From Kibdelosporangium aridum (lineage in GTDB: Bacteria; Actinomycetota; Actinomycetes; Mycobacteriales; Pseudonocardiaceae): DNA of 64,000 bases. Location: the NCBI RefSeq assembly GCF_900176515.1, contig NZ_FWXV01000003.1, positions 868,001 through 932,000 of the forward strand. The letters run 5' to 3'. The notes beneath the pieces were generated by a model, which was given only the letters and a program-made list of their open reading frames with translations, did no database searches and was not told the DNA's origin. The position numbers and the translations under genes were made by a program. Shown here piece by piece: positions 32,771-41,810 of the stretch (positions are counted from its first letter, which is position 1; every line of letters begins with the position of its first letter).

Positions 32771-34453
32771 TCAGACCGGGATGACGGTCGGCACGATCAT
32801 CGGACGCCTGCGGTACTTCTCGGCCACCCAGCGGCCGACCACGCGGCGCACGACCTGTGCGATGCGGTGGGTGTCCGTGATGCCCTCGGCCTCGGTCCGT
32901 GACAACTCCATCTCGACCAATGCGACGACCTCGTCCAACGCCTTGGGGTCGTCGGAGAAGCCACGTCCGGAGATCGTCGGCGGTGCCACGGCACGGCCGG
33001 TGCTGCCCTCCACGGCGACCGTGATCGAGATGAAGCCGCCCTCGCCCAGGATCAGCCGGTCCGACAGCGTCGATTCGCCGACGTCACCCACGGACAGACC
33101 GTCCACGTAGACGTGCCCGACCTCGACGCGGCCGGTGATCCGGGCGATACCGTCGATCAGGTCGACGACCACGCCGTCCTCGGCGAGCACGACCTGTTTC
33201 TCCGGAACGCCTGTGGCCACGGCCAATGCCGCGTTGGCCCGCAGGTGCCGCCACTCGCCGTGCACCGGCATCACATTGGACGGCCGGACGGCGTTGTACA
33301 GGAACAACAATTCACCCGCGGACGCGTGCCCGGACACGTGCACCTTGGCGTTCCCTTGGTGCACAACGTGTGCGCCCAGCCGCGCCAGGCCGTTGACCAC
33401 ACCGAACACCGCGGTCTCGTTGCCGGGGATCAGCGAGCTTGCCAGCACGACGGTGTCCCCCGGGCGGATCGAGATCTGCCGGTGCTCGCCACGGGCCATC
33501 CGGGACAGCGCGGACAGCGGTTCGCCCTGGCTGCCGGTGGAGACGAAGAGCACCTCGTGCTCCGGCAGCTCCATCGCGTCGTGCAGGTCGATGAGCAGGT
33601 TCTCCGGCATGGTCAGCAGTCCGAGCTCGCCCGCGATGCCCATGTTGCGGACCATCGAGCGGCCGACGAACGCGACCCGCCTGCCGTGCTTCACCGCGAT
33701 GTCCAGCACCTGCTGCACGCGGTGCACGTGGCTGGCGAAGCACGCCACGATCACCCGCTGGGTGGCCCGGGCGATCACGTTGTCCAGCACCGGGCCGATC
33801 TCACGCTCAGGCGTGACGAAGCCGGGGACCTCCGCGTTCGTCGAGTCCACCAGGAACAGGTCCACGCCCTCGTCGCCGAGCTGCGCGAAGCCGCCGAGGT
33901 CCGTCAGGCGACCGTCCAACGGCAGCTGGTCGAGCTTGATGTCGCCGGTGTGCAGCACGAGGCCGGCCGGTGTGCGGATCGCCACGGCCAACGCGTCCGG
34001 AATGGAGTGGTTGACCGCGAAGAACTCCAGGTCGAAGGGACCCGCTGAGCGCCGCTCGCGCTCGGTCACCTCGACGAGTACGGGGTCCTGCCGGTGTTCC
34101 TTGCACTTGGCGGCCAGCAGCGCGAGCGTGAACTTCGAGCCGATCACCGGCACGTCCGCGCGCAGCCTGAGCAGGAACGGCACCGCACCGATGTGGTCCT
34201 CGTGCCCGTGCGTGAGCACGATGCCGTCGATGTCCTCCAGCCGGTCCTCGATGGCACGGAAGTCCGGCAGGATCAGGTCGACACCCGGCTGCTGGTCCTC
34301 GGGGAACAGCACGCCACAGTCGACGATCAACAGCCTGCCGTCGTACTCGAAGACGGTCATGTTGCGGCCGACCTCGCCGATTCCGCCGAGAGCGACCACG
34401 CGGAGCCCACCATCGGCCAGCCGTGGCGGGAGGTTCTGCGAGGTTTCGATCAC
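32771..34453 (-). CDS. rnj: ribonuclease J
   Basis: This 560-residue metallo-beta-lactamase/beta-CASP ribonuclease matures and decays RNA by 5'-exo and endonuclease action. The zinc motif HGHEDHIG is at 82-89. The following His/Asp residues and beta-CASP motif regions (GSQGEPLSALSRMA, and the PVHGEWRHL loop near 380) are present. Order rnj-dapA-thyX matches Rv2752c-Rv2754c, with extra genes inserted. GTG 34453 overlaps the dapA stop, so the pair is translationally coupled. Confidence 0.95.
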   Translation of the reverse strand: MIETSQNLPPRLADGGLRVVALGGIGEVGRNMTVFEYDGRLLIVDCGVLFPEDQQPGVDLILPDFRAIEDRLEDIDGIVLTHGHEDHIGAVPFLLRLRADVPVIGSKFTLALLAAKCKEHRQDPVLVEVTERERRSAGPFDLEFFAVNHSIPDALAVAIRTPAGLVLHTGDIKLDQLPLDGRLTDLGGFAQLGDEGVDLFLVDSTNAEVPGFVTPEREIGPVLDNVIARATQRVIVACFASHVHRVQQVLDIAVKHGRRVAFVGRSMVRNMGIAGELGLLTMPENLLIDLHDAMELPEHEVLFVSTGSQGEPLSALSRMARGEHRQISIRPGDTVVLASSLIPGNETAVFGVVNGLARLGAHVVHQGNAKVHVSGHASAGELLFLYNAVRPSNVMPVHGEWRHLRANAALAVATGVPEKQVVLAEDGVVVDLIDGIARITGRVEVGHVYVDGLSVGDVGESTLSDRLILGEGGFISITVAVEGSTGRAVAPPTISGRGFSDDPKALDEVVALVEMELSRTEAEGITDTHRIAQVVRRVVGRWVAEKYRRRPMIVPTVIPV

Positions 34454-35409
34454 CTGCTAACGGTCTCAGATGACGATCGCACGGCGTCAGGCAGTCCGAG
34501 TGAGACACCGGCCACGGCCAGATCGGCGGCGATGGCGGCGGTCTGCTCCTCGGTCGCGGGCAGAATCGGCAGCCTGGTGTCGCCGACATCCAGGCCACGC
34601 AGCCGCAGCGCGGCCTTGACGAACGCAAGGCCAAGACCGGGGCCGGTACGGCCCATCGCGCGGTTCACGGGCAGCAGGCCGCGGTTGATCTCCAGAGCCT
34701 TGGTCACGTCGCCGCTCTCGTAGGCGTCGGCCAGCAGCCGCAGGCGATCGGCCGCGACGTGCCCGATCACGCTGACGAAGCCGACTGCGCCGACGGACAG
34801 CCACGGCAGGTTGAGCACGTCGTCGCCCGAGTAGTACGCCAGGTCGGTGTTCGCGATCACGTCACAGCCCGCGTTCAGGTCACCCTTGGCGTCCTTCACC
34901 GCGACGATCTGCGGGTGCTCGGCCAGGCGGAACAGCGTGGCGGTCTGGATCGGGGTGACCGCGCGCGGCGGGATGTCGTAGAGCATCACCTGCAGGTCCG
35001 TCGCTTCGGCGATCGCGGTGAAGTGCGCGATCAAACCGTCCTGCGACGGCCGCGAGTAGTAAGGCGTGACGGCCAGCAGGCCGTGTGCGCCCGCGGCGGC
35101 CAGCTGCTTGGAGATGTGCACGCTGTGCGCGGTGTCGTATGTGCTTCCGCCACTCACGATGGTGGCGCGGTCGCCGACAGCCTCGACGACGGCGCGAACC
35201 AGGTTGACCTTCTCGTCGTCCGTCGTGGTCGGCGCTTCACCGGTGGTGCCGTTGAGCACCAGACCGTCGTTTCCGAGGTCCACCAGGTGCGCGGCGAGCT
35301 CCTGGGCCTTAGCCAGATCAAGCGCGCCACTCGCGTCGAACGGGGTGACCATCGCGGTCAGAACACGGCCGAACGGACGGCCGGGAGCAGCGGAAGGACA
35401 TCTGGTCAT
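34450..35409 (-). CDS. dapA: 4-hydroxy-tetrahydrodipicolinate synthase
   Basis: The 319-residue class I aldolase condenses pyruvate with aspartate semialdehyde in lysine/diaminopimelate synthesis. It has the pyruvate-binding GTTGE motif (VLNGTTGEAPT near residue 55), the catalytic Tyr region LLAVTPYYSRPSQ near 120 and the Schiff-base Lys in IVAVKDAKGD near 175. ATG 35409 has GGAGGGGG upstream at a long spacing. The frame stays open further upstream, but no better start is seen. It is coupled to rnj. Confidence 0.94.
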   Translation of the reverse strand: MTRCPSAAPGRPFGRVLTAMVTPFDASGALDLAKAQELAAHLVDLGNDGLVLNGTTGEAPTTTDDEKVNLVRAVVEAVGDRATIVSGGSTYDTAHSVHISKQLAAAGAHGLLAVTPYYSRPSQDGLIAHFTAIAEATDLQVMLYDIPPRAVTPIQTATLFRLAEHPQIVAVKDAKGDLNAGCDVIANTDLAYYSGDDVLNLPWLSVGAVGFVSVIGHVAADRLRLLADAYESGDVTKALEINRGLLPVNRAMGRTGPGLGLAFVKAALRLRGLDVGDTRLPILPATEEQTAAIAADLAVAGVSLGLPDAVRSSSETVSR

Positions 35410-35494
35410 ACAGCTGAAGGTACCCCCTCCACCTGGGGGTATTCGCTGCAGCTCCCCCGTCACGGAAATTCGACGGCCGTCGGCTGTCCGTGCT

Positions 35495-36121
35495 TTAAAA
35501 GCTTCGTTTAGTGCCCTTGATCTCCGCCACAGCGACCTCGTCGCCGGAGAATTCGACGCGTGCTTCGTCACGACCGAACGCGTGCAGCAACAGCTCGCCC
35601 GGCTCGCCGGAAATGGTCACCGAGTTCGGACCGCGCTTGCCCACGATGGTCTCCCCATCCGGCCGCCTGAGCAGCACGCCGACCACGCTGCGGTGGTACG
35701 CGCGGCGCGAAGCGAACCGCAGCGTGCGCCACAGCTGCTCGTCGCGGGCCGCGTCTGACGGCCGTGGCTGCCAACCGGGGACGGCACGGCGTACGTCCTC
35801 GTGGTGGATGAAGTACTCGGCGCCGTTCACCAGGTCGTTGAGCACGCCGATGCTGAACGGCGACCAACGCGGCGGGCCGGTGCGCACCAGGCCGACGAGC
35901 TCATCCCAAGGCTTGGCGGCGAACTCGTCCTGGACGCGCTGGGTCCGCGCGGCCAGCGAGGACAGCATGATCCCGCCTGCCGCGTCCGGCCTGCGATCCC
36001 GAAGCACCAGGTGAGCTGCGAGGTCCTTGGTCTGCCAGCCTTCGCACAAGGTCGGCGCGTCCGGACCGACCTCCTCGAGAAGGATGCTCAGCCGTTCCCG
36101 TTCATCGCTTGCGAGGCCCAT
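35495..36121 (-). CDS. TIGR03085 family (DinB/MDMPI-like) protein
   Basis: The 208-residue protein is of the TIGR03085 type. The N-terminal mycothiol-dependent-maleylpyruvate-isomerase-like helical domain is visible as DERERLSILLEEVGPDAPTL, then CEGWQTKDLAAHLVLRDRRP. A second conserved stretch FIHHEDVRRAVPGW follows, whose His residues would complete a metal site. No reaction is assigned. It lies between dapA and the kinase cluster on the same strand, with 85 bp before dapA. Confidence 0.85.
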   Translation of the reverse strand: MGLASDERERLSILLEEVGPDAPTLCEGWQTKDLAAHLVLRDRRPDAAGGIMLSSLAARTQRVQDEFAAKPWDELVGLVRTGPPRWSPFSIGVLNDLVNGAEYFIHHEDVRRAVPGWQPRPSDAARDEQLWRTLRFASRRAYHRSVVGVLLRRPDGETIVGKRGPNSVTISGEPGELLLHAFGRDEARVEFSGDEVAVAEIKGTKRSF

Positions 36122-36134
36122 GTCGCCACGTTAC

Positions 36135-37589
36135 TCAAGATGGCTCGTCCGGGACGATCGAGCCTGTCATCGTGCTGTTGTCGGCGGGCCACGCGATGCA
36201 GTAGATCGACCGCTGCGGCGACTTTTCCGAGTCCCACGCCTCCTTGGACGGAATGACGGCCATCACATTCATCGTCTTGCCGGACTTGAGGACCTCGTTG
36301 GAGTTGTAGAACATCGCGCACGAGCTCTCGGCGTACCGGTTGAGTGCCTCGTCAGCCGGATAACCGGCGGGCGGGATGTTCTTGTCCTTGTCACCGTTGC
36401 GCATGCCGGTCTTGTATTCCATGAAGACCTCGGCGCGGTGTTCTTCTTTCGTGCAGTCGACGGTCGCGTCGTACTGGACTTTGTCCGCGGGCGGCACGTT
36501 CAGGCAGCTGTTGCCCGCGTTGAAGTACACGTCGAACACCGGGATGTTGCCGCCGACGCCGTAGGTCAGGGTCGGCTGGAGTTTCCCGCTGCCCGCGGAG
36601 GCCGTTCCGAACAGGCCACGGCCGAACCAGCCCGCGGTCAGCATGGCCGCGGCCAGCACGACGACCAGGCCGATCGCCAACCCGCGGCGCCCCTTGGACG
36701 GCGCGGCCGGCTGGGTCGTGCCGGGCTGCGGCGACCAGACCGGCGAGGTCGGGCCGGTGTTCATCGCGACCTGCGTCGCTTGCCCGAGCAGCGCACGGAC
36801 CTGCGGCGCGGTCGGCCTGCCGTCGGGGTTCGAGTTCAGCAGTCCCATGATCAACGAGGCCAGCGGACCACGGCAGCGGGTCAGGTACGCGACCTCGTTC
36901 ATGATCGCCTGGATCGACGCGGCCGTCGTCGTCCGCTCATACGCGCCGTAGCCCTCGACAGCGAAGAACAGCGTCGCGCCCAAGGCCCACAGGTCCGACG
37001 CGGCCGAGGCATCGTGTCCTTGCAGGCGTTCCGGTGACATGTACGTCGGCGAACCGATCAGCGTGCCGCTCGTGGTCAGCCGCGGGTCGTCGGTGGACTG
37101 GGCGATGCCGAAGTCGGTCAGCTTCACGCGCCCGTTCGCGTCGATCATCACGTTGCTGGGCTTGACATCCCGGTGCACGATCCCGGCCCGGTGCGCAGCG
37201 TCCAACGCGGACACCAGCTGCTGCGCGATCTGCGCGGTGTACGCCTCGCTCAACGGACCACGCTGCCGCACGATGTCCGCCAGCGTGGGCGCCTCGATCA
37301 GCTCCATCACGATGAACGTGTTGCCGTGCTCCTGCACCACGTCGTACACCGTGACGATCGCCGGGTCGTTGAGCCTGCCCGCGGTGCGTGCCTCGCGCAG
37401 CACGCGTTCCTCGAAGATGTGCCGCTCCTGCGGGTCGATCCCCTCGGGCAGGTGCAGTTCCTTGATCGCGACCCGCCGTCCGATCGTCCGGTCTTCGGCC
37501 AGCCAGACGATGCCCATGCCGCCGCGACCGATCTCGCGCACGACGTGGTAGCGGCCGCTGACAATCCTCTGCGTGTACTCCTGGGACAC
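36135..37589 (-). CDS. receptor-type Ser/Thr kinase 1 with septum-formation-like ectodomain
   Basis: The 484-residue PknB-type kinase has a G-loop (GRGGMG, 21-26), Lys43, HRD at 139-141 and DFG at 159-161, all intact. A transmembrane helix lies at about 304-322. The 150-residue outer domain has a Cys/acidic pattern (SCLNV...VDCTKEEHRAEVF) like the septum-formation family. It is the most downstream of three tandem paralogues and the most diverged in the ectodomain. GTG 37589 fits a leaderless start, with TAGAGT six bases upstream. Confidence 0.9.
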   Translation of the reverse strand: MSQEYTQRIVSGRYHVVREIGRGGMGIVWLAEDRTIGRRVAIKELHLPEGIDPQERHIFEERVLREARTAGRLNDPAIVTVYDVVQEHGNTFIVMELIEAPTLADIVRQRGPLSEAYTAQIAQQLVSALDAAHRAGIVHRDVKPSNVMIDANGRVKLTDFGIAQSTDDPRLTTSGTLIGSPTYMSPERLQGHDASAASDLWALGATLFFAVEGYGAYERTTTAASIQAIMNEVAYLTRCRGPLASLIMGLLNSNPDGRPTAPQVRALLGQATQVAMNTGPTSPVWSPQPGTTQPAAPSKGRRGLAIGLVVVLAAAMLTAGWFGRGLFGTASAGSGKLQPTLTYGVGGNIPVFDVYFNAGNSCLNVPPADKVQYDATVDCTKEEHRAEVFMEYKTGMRNGDKDKNIPPAGYPADEALNRYAESSCAMFYNSNEVLKSGKTMNVMAVIPSKEAWDSEKSPQRSIYCIAWPADNSTMTGSIVPDEPS

Positions 37590-37595
37590 GCGGGC

Positions 37596-37601
37596 ACTCT
37601 A
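37596..37601 (-). promoter_or_regulatory. leaderless-type -10 element of kinase 1
   Basis: TAGAGT (TANNNT class) lies six bases before the GTG start. The same TAGAGT-N-CCCGC-GTGTCC arrangement precedes kinase 2. No clear -35 is seen. Confidence 0.5.
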
Positions 37602-37660
37602 ACTCCCGCTTCGCCCGGACCCGAGAGGTTGGCCAAGGTTGCACGAAGGGGCAGGTTTCG

Positions 37661-39016
37661 TCAGTTGCCTGCAACGGAACCGGTCAGTTTGCCACCGTCC
37701 GCTTTGGTGACGACACAGAGCGCTTCCTTCTGAGCTCCGTCCCATGCCGCCCGCGTGGGCACGAGCGTGTGCAGCCGCAGGACCTCGTCGGAGTTGAGCC
37801 TATTCAACCGCGCCTCGCAGGCCGATGACGCGTCCGATTCCAGGAAGTCCGGATAGAAGTTCAGGTCCGAGTAGGAAACGTGCTCGAAGATCTCCGCGTC
37901 GTGTTCCTGCTCGCAGTCGTCCACGTGTTCGGCCAGGTCAGACCCGTCGTAGCAGTCACCCGCGCGCAAGTCGCGAGTGACATCGCCGTCCGGGCCGTAG
38001 CTCCTGACGTCCCGCTCAGGGTTCGCGCCGGCCGGTGGATTCGCCGTGTTGTCCGGCGTGAAAACACCGGTCAGTGCGAGGATCAGGGCCGCGGCCGCGA
38101 GCAGGACGACCGCCGTCACACCGATCTCGAGACCTCGCCTGCTGTTGCGCCGCATGGGGATCGCCTTGGTCGGCTGGACAACCGGTTCGCCGACGGGGTT
38201 CACCCGCCGCGCCTGCTCGGTCAGCCGCTGGGCCTGCGCGATGGAGAGCCGAACCTTCGGATCCGGCTCGAGCAGCCCCATGATCAGGTCATGCAGCGGC
38301 CCGTGTGCCTGACGGACCTGGACACGCTCGTTCAGCACAGCGGTTATGGCCGCTGCCGCCGTCGACCGCTCGTACGCGCCATACCCTTCAGTGGCAAAGA
38401 AAAGCGTGGCTCCCAACGCCCAGAGATCCGATTCTGGACCGGCTTGCTCCCCGCGCAGGCGCTCCGGCGAGATGTAGGTCGGTGACCCCATCAGCACACC
38501 GCTCTGCGTCAGTTTCGGGTCCTCAGTGGACTGCGCGATGCCGAAGTCGGTCAGCCGCACCCGGCCGTTCGGCCCGATCATCACGTTGCTGGGCTTGACA
38601 TCCCGGTGCACGACACCGGCCGCGTGCGCGGTGTTCAGCGCGGACAGCAGCTGTTCGGCGATGCTCAGGACCTGACCGGCAGGCAACGGCCCGTCCTGCC
38701 TGACGACCTGGGTCAGGGTGGGTGCGTCGATCAGTTCCATCACGATGAACGTGGCGCCGTCCTCCTGGATGACGTCATGCACCGTGACGATCCCCGGGTC
38801 GCTCAGCCTGCCCGCGGTCCGCGCCTCACGCAGCACGCGTTCTTCCAGGACAGGGCGGTCACTCGGATCGGTTCCGTGTGGTGGAACAAGTTCCTTGATG
38901 GCCACGCGCCTGCCCATGGTCAGGTCCTCGGCCAGCCAGACCACGCCCATCCCACCACGGCCGAGCTCGCGGACGACCTGGTAGCGGCCATTGACCGTGC
39001 GCGGTTGGATGGACAC
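37661..39016 (-). CDS. receptor-type Ser/Thr kinase 2 with septum-formation-like ectodomain
   Basis: The 451-residue kinase shares the layout of its neighbours. The G-loop GRGGMG is near 19-24, HRDVKPSN near 137 and DFGIAQSTEDP near 157. One membrane helix (EIGVTAVVLLAAAALILALT) lies near 292-312. The short ectodomain carries GDCYDGSDLAEHVDDCEQEHDAEIF in overview, the Cys-x-His-Asp-Ala-Glu pattern of septum-formation domains. GTG 39016 is preceded by TAGAGT at six bases. The kinase is probably autonomously transcribed and membrane-located. Confidence 0.9.
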   Translation of the reverse strand: MSIQPRTVNGRYQVVRELGRGGMGVVWLAEDLTMGRRVAIKELVPPHGTDPSDRPVLEERVLREARTAGRLSDPGIVTVHDVIQEDGATFIVMELIDAPTLTQVVRQDGPLPAGQVLSIAEQLLSALNTAHAAGVVHRDVKPSNVMIGPNGRVRLTDFGIAQSTEDPKLTQSGVLMGSPTYISPERLRGEQAGPESDLWALGATLFFATEGYGAYERSTAAAAITAVLNERVQVRQAHGPLHDLIMGLLEPDPKVRLSIAQAQRLTEQARRVNPVGEPVVQPTKAIPMRRNSRRGLEIGVTAVVLLAAAALILALTGVFTPDNTANPPAGANPERDVRSYGPDGDVTRDLRAGDCYDGSDLAEHVDDCEQEHDAEIFEHVSYSDLNFYPDFLESDASSACEARLNRLNSDEVLRLHTLVPTRAAWDGAQKEALCVVTKADGGKLTGSVAGN

Positions 39017-39022
39017 GCGGGA

Positions 39023-39028
39023 ACTCTA
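39023..39028 (-). promoter_or_regulatory. leaderless-type -10 element of kinase 2
   Basis: TAGAGT lies six bases upstream of GTG 39016, identical in sequence and spacing to the element before kinase 1. This suggests the promoter was duplicated with the gene. Confidence 0.5.
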
Positions 39029-39059
39029 CTAGCGCGAGGCCGTCCAGCAGAGTGGTTCG

Positions 39060-40511
39060 TCAATTGCCCCTGACGGACCCAGTCAGTTTGCCGCCATCCG
39101 CCTTGGCTGCCACGCATACGGCCTTACGGCGGGTGTAGTCGTCCCACGCCGACTTGGTGGGCACGATCGTCCAGAACTTCAGGGTGTCCTTGGCCGTCAA
39201 GTCGTCGAACTGGGCCCTGCACTCGCGCTCGGACTCGGTGACCACCTGTTCCTGACCTGGGTAGGCACCGGACTCGCGGTTGAGCTGCACCTGGCCGAAG
39301 ATCTCGACGTCGTGCTCGCCGCTGCAGTCGAACAGCGTCTCGTTGAGGTCCATGCCGTTGAAACACGAGCCTGGTTCACCGTATTGGATCACTGTGCTGT
39401 TGGTGACGTCACCGTTGTCCCCGTAGGTCTTGGTCGTCCCCGTCCCTTGCTGCTTGCTGACGCCGGCGGTCGACGGCGGCGTGGGGTTCTCGCTTGGCGT
39501 CGAAGTCTGCTGCCCGGGCGCTGCCGGCCCGGCAGCCTCGCCGGTCTTCTTGTTGAACACTCCGGAGAACGCCATGACAGCACCGACTGCGGCGATCAGA
39601 ACCACTGCGGCGACCGTGATCACCAGACCACGCTTGCGCTTCGGCATCGGCTTCGTAGCGGGCACCGGTTGTGCGCCAGGGGTTGCAGGCTGCCGCGCCT
39701 GTTCGATCAGGTACCTGACCTGGCCGCTGGTCAACCGGGTGTGCGGGTCCGGGTCCAGCAGGCCCAGGATCAAGTTGGCCAGCGGTCCGTGCACCCGGCG
39801 AACCTGGACGCGTTCGTTCATGATCGCCTGGATCGCGGCCGGCGTGCTTGGACGTTCATACGCGCCATAGCCTTCGACCGCGAAGAACAGCGTCGCGCCC
39901 AACGCCCACAGGTCCGAAGCGGGCGAAGCCTCTTGTCCCAGCAGGCGTTCCGGCGAGATGTAGGTCGGTGACCCGATCAGCGTGCCGCTCGTGGTCAGCT
40001 TCGGGTCCTCTATGGACTGCGCGATGCCGAAGTCGGTCAGCTTCACGCGCCCGTTCGCGTCGATCATCACGTTGCTGGGCTTGACATCCCGGTGCACGAT
40101 CCCGGCCCGGTGCGCGGCCTCCAGCGCGGAAAGCAACTGCTCGGCGATCTTCAGAACCTGGTCGACGGGAACGGGGCCGTGCTGCGCGACCACGTCAGCG
40201 AGGTTCTTCGCCTCGATCAGTTCCATCACAAGGAATGTGCTGCCGTGCTCACGCACAACGTCGTGCACGGTCACGATTCCCGGGTCGTTCAAGCGACCCG
40301 CGGTCCGCGCCTCACGCAGCACGCGTTCCTCGAACACCTGCCGTTCCTGCGGCGCGATGTTGTGCGGCAGCAGCAATTCCTTGATCGCCACGCGCCTGCC
40401 GATGGTCAGGTCCTCGGCCAGCCACACCACGCCCATCCCGCCACGCCCGAGTTCTTCGAGCACACGGTAACGGCCTGCCCCCAGATGGTCCCCTCGATCC
40501 ACGCGGGACAC
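39060..40511 (-). CDS. receptor-type Ser/Thr kinase 3 with septum-formation-like ectodomain
   Basis: This 483-residue kinase is the first of three in the direction of transcription. It has complete kinase motifs (GRGGMG, HRDVKPSN, DFGIAQSIEDP) and a membrane helix (VITVAAVVLIAAVGAVMAFS). A Pro/Ser/Thr/Gln-rich stalk and an ectodomain with SCFNGMDLNETLFDCSGEHD follow. GTG 40511 gives the same MS- start as its paralogues; a TTG 21 bases upstream is possible. It lacks the TAGAGT element of the other two. Confidence 0.9.
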   Translation of the reverse strand: MSRVDRGDHLGAGRYRVLEELGRGGMGVVWLAEDLTIGRRVAIKELLLPHNIAPQERQVFEERVLREARTAGRLNDPGIVTVHDVVREHGSTFLVMELIEAKNLADVVAQHGPVPVDQVLKIAEQLLSALEAAHRAGIVHRDVKPSNVMIDANGRVKLTDFGIAQSIEDPKLTTSGTLIGSPTYISPERLLGQEASPASDLWALGATLFFAVEGYGAYERPSTPAAIQAIMNERVQVRRVHGPLANLILGLLDPDPHTRLTSGQVRYLIEQARQPATPGAQPVPATKPMPKRKRGLVITVAAVVLIAAVGAVMAFSGVFNKKTGEAAGPAAPGQQTSTPSENPTPPSTAGVSKQQGTGTTKTYGDNGDVTNSTVIQYGEPGSCFNGMDLNETLFDCSGEHDVEIFGQVQLNRESGAYPGQEQVVTESERECRAQFDDLTAKDTLKFWTIVPTKSAWDDYTRRKAVCVAAKADGGKLTGSVRGN

Positions 40512-40553
40512 GTTACGGGGAGCCCGCGGCAAGGCAGGCTCCCCAAAGGGCGG

Positions 40554-40937
40554 CTAGGCGTGCACTTCGTGACCGGCTTCGCGCAGCGCCACCACTGCCC
40601 GGTCCAGATCGCTCGCCTTGACCAGGATGTGGTCGGTGTCGAACGTGGACATCGCGTACAGCGGAACCCCGGCCGCGGCCAGTGATCCGGCCAGTGACGC
40701 CATGATCCCGGTGAGCGTGAACTCCAACGGCCCGCGCACAGTCAGCAGCCGCCAGCCCCGGTCCACCTTCTCGGCAGGCGGCGCGATGGCGGTCAACGAG
40801 ACCACCGAGACCTCGTCCGGTGTGCTCGTGATGGACACCAGACCGTCCGAAGTGGGCAGTGTGGGCAGCGGAGAAGCAGGCGGCAGCTTGGCTATCGAGT
40901 ACTCGCCGGGCCGCACGTCGACGGTCAGCCGTTTCAT
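40554..40937 (-). CDS. ACT-domain protein
   Basis: The 127-residue protein consists of two ACT-like modules of the ACT_7/CASTOR type. Landmarks are the first strand RLTVDVRPGEYSIAKL, then a core GPLEFTLTGIMASLAGSLAAAGVPLYAMSTFDTDHIL (given in overview), and a final helix ALREAGHEV. Such small proteins bind amino acids and may modulate partner enzymes, but no partner is known. It starts ten bases after the thyX stop, so the two form an operon. Confidence 0.83.
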   Translation of the reverse strand: MKRLTVDVRPGEYSIAKLPPASPLPTLPTSDGLVSITSTPDEVSVVSLTAIAPPAEKVDRGWRLLTVRGPLEFTLTGIMASLAGSLAAAGVPLYAMSTFDTDHILVKASDLDRAVVALREAGHEVHA

Positions 40938-40947
40938 CCCGCTGTTC

Positions 40948-41700
40948 TCAGCCTTCAGTGACCAGCGGGCTGTGCGCGACCTCGGTGCCATCGGGCAGCG
41001 AGGAGATGGTGAAGTCGCTGAACACGTTCTCGGCGGCCTTCTGCAGCTGCCGCAGGCACTCCACGGCGAGCGCACGGATCTCGACGTCGGCCGCCTCGCT
41101 GGCCCGCATCGCGATGAAGTGCCGCCAGGCGCGGTAGTTGCCGGTCACGACGATCCGCGTCTCGGTGGCGTTCGGCAGGACCGCGCGGGCGGCCTGGCGG
41201 GCCTGCTTGCGGCGCAGGGTCGCGCTCGGCTCGTCCGCGAACTTCTTCTCCAGACCGGCGAGCAGTTCGGTGTACGCCTCGACAGCCGCGTCGGCGGCCG
41301 CGATGAACTTCGCGTGCAGCTCGGGGTCGTCGGCGATCACGTCCGGCTCGACCATGGCGGCGTCACGCTCGGGCACGTACCGCTGGGAGAGCTGGGAGTA
41401 CGAGAAGTGGCGGTGCCGGATCAGCTCGTGCGTCAGCGACCGGGAGATGCCGGAGATGTAGAAGCTCACCGACCCGTGCTCGAGCACCGAGAGGTGGCCG
41501 ACCTCGAGGATGTGCCGGAGGTACCCGGCGTTGGTCGCCGTTGCCGGGTTGGGCTTCTTCCACGACTGGTAGCAGGCACGGCCCGCGAACTCGGCGAGCG
41601 CCTGCCCGCCGTCGCTGTCGGTCGACCAAGGCACGTCCGCCGGTGGGAAGAACTCGGTCTTGGCGATCAGCTGAACCTTGGGGGCGACGGTCTCGGTCAT
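40948..41700 (-). CDS. thyX: flavin-dependent thymidylate synthase
   Basis: This 250-residue enzyme makes dTMP from dUMP with methylenetetrahydrofolate and FAD. The ThyX signature RHRxxSxxxxSxRY reads RHRHFSYSQLSQRY at 95-108. ATG 41700 places the fold at the usual distance; an upstream frame adds 13 unrelated residues. The upstream region is the operator array shared with a divergent RHH gene, so thyX expression could be affected by that regulator. It is the orthologue by order of Rv2754c. Confidence 0.95.
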   Translation of the reverse strand: MTETVAPKVQLIAKTEFFPPADVPWSTDSDGGQALAEFAGRACYQSWKKPNPATATNAGYLRHILEVGHLSVLEHGSVSFYISGISRSLTHELIRHRHFSYSQLSQRYVPERDAAMVEPDVIADDPELHAKFIAAADAAVEAYTELLAGLEKKFADEPSATLRRKQARQAARAVLPNATETRIVVTGNYRAWRHFIAMRASEAADVEIRALAVECLRQLQKAAENVFSDFTISSLPDGTEVAHSPLVTEG

Positions 41701-41746
41701 GGCCGAGAGCCTAACTGGCCCGTTCCGACACGCCAGCAACCGACGC

Positions 41747-41810
41747 GTGATGTCGCGGTGACATCACCCATCCTTGCGATGACGTCATCAGTGATGTCAT
41801 AGTGACGTCA
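41747..41810. promoter_or_regulatory. array of TGACGTCA-type sites upstream of the RHH gene and thyX
   Basis: An inverted repeat GTGATGTC-N5-GACATCAC (41747-41767) is followed by TGACGTCA (41780-41787), TGATGTCA (41792-41799) and TGACGTCA (41803-41810). The last three are phased 11-12 bp apart, and the last one ends in the A of the ATG. CATAGT (41798-41803) is a possible -10 between the sites. Closely phased short repeats are typical operators for ribbon-helix-helix dimers. Confidence 0.65.

Noticed and set aside
33135..34460. 441-codon plus-strand frame opposite rnj
   Set aside because: Ser/Thr/Arg-rich shadow; the opposite strand has all RNase J motifs.
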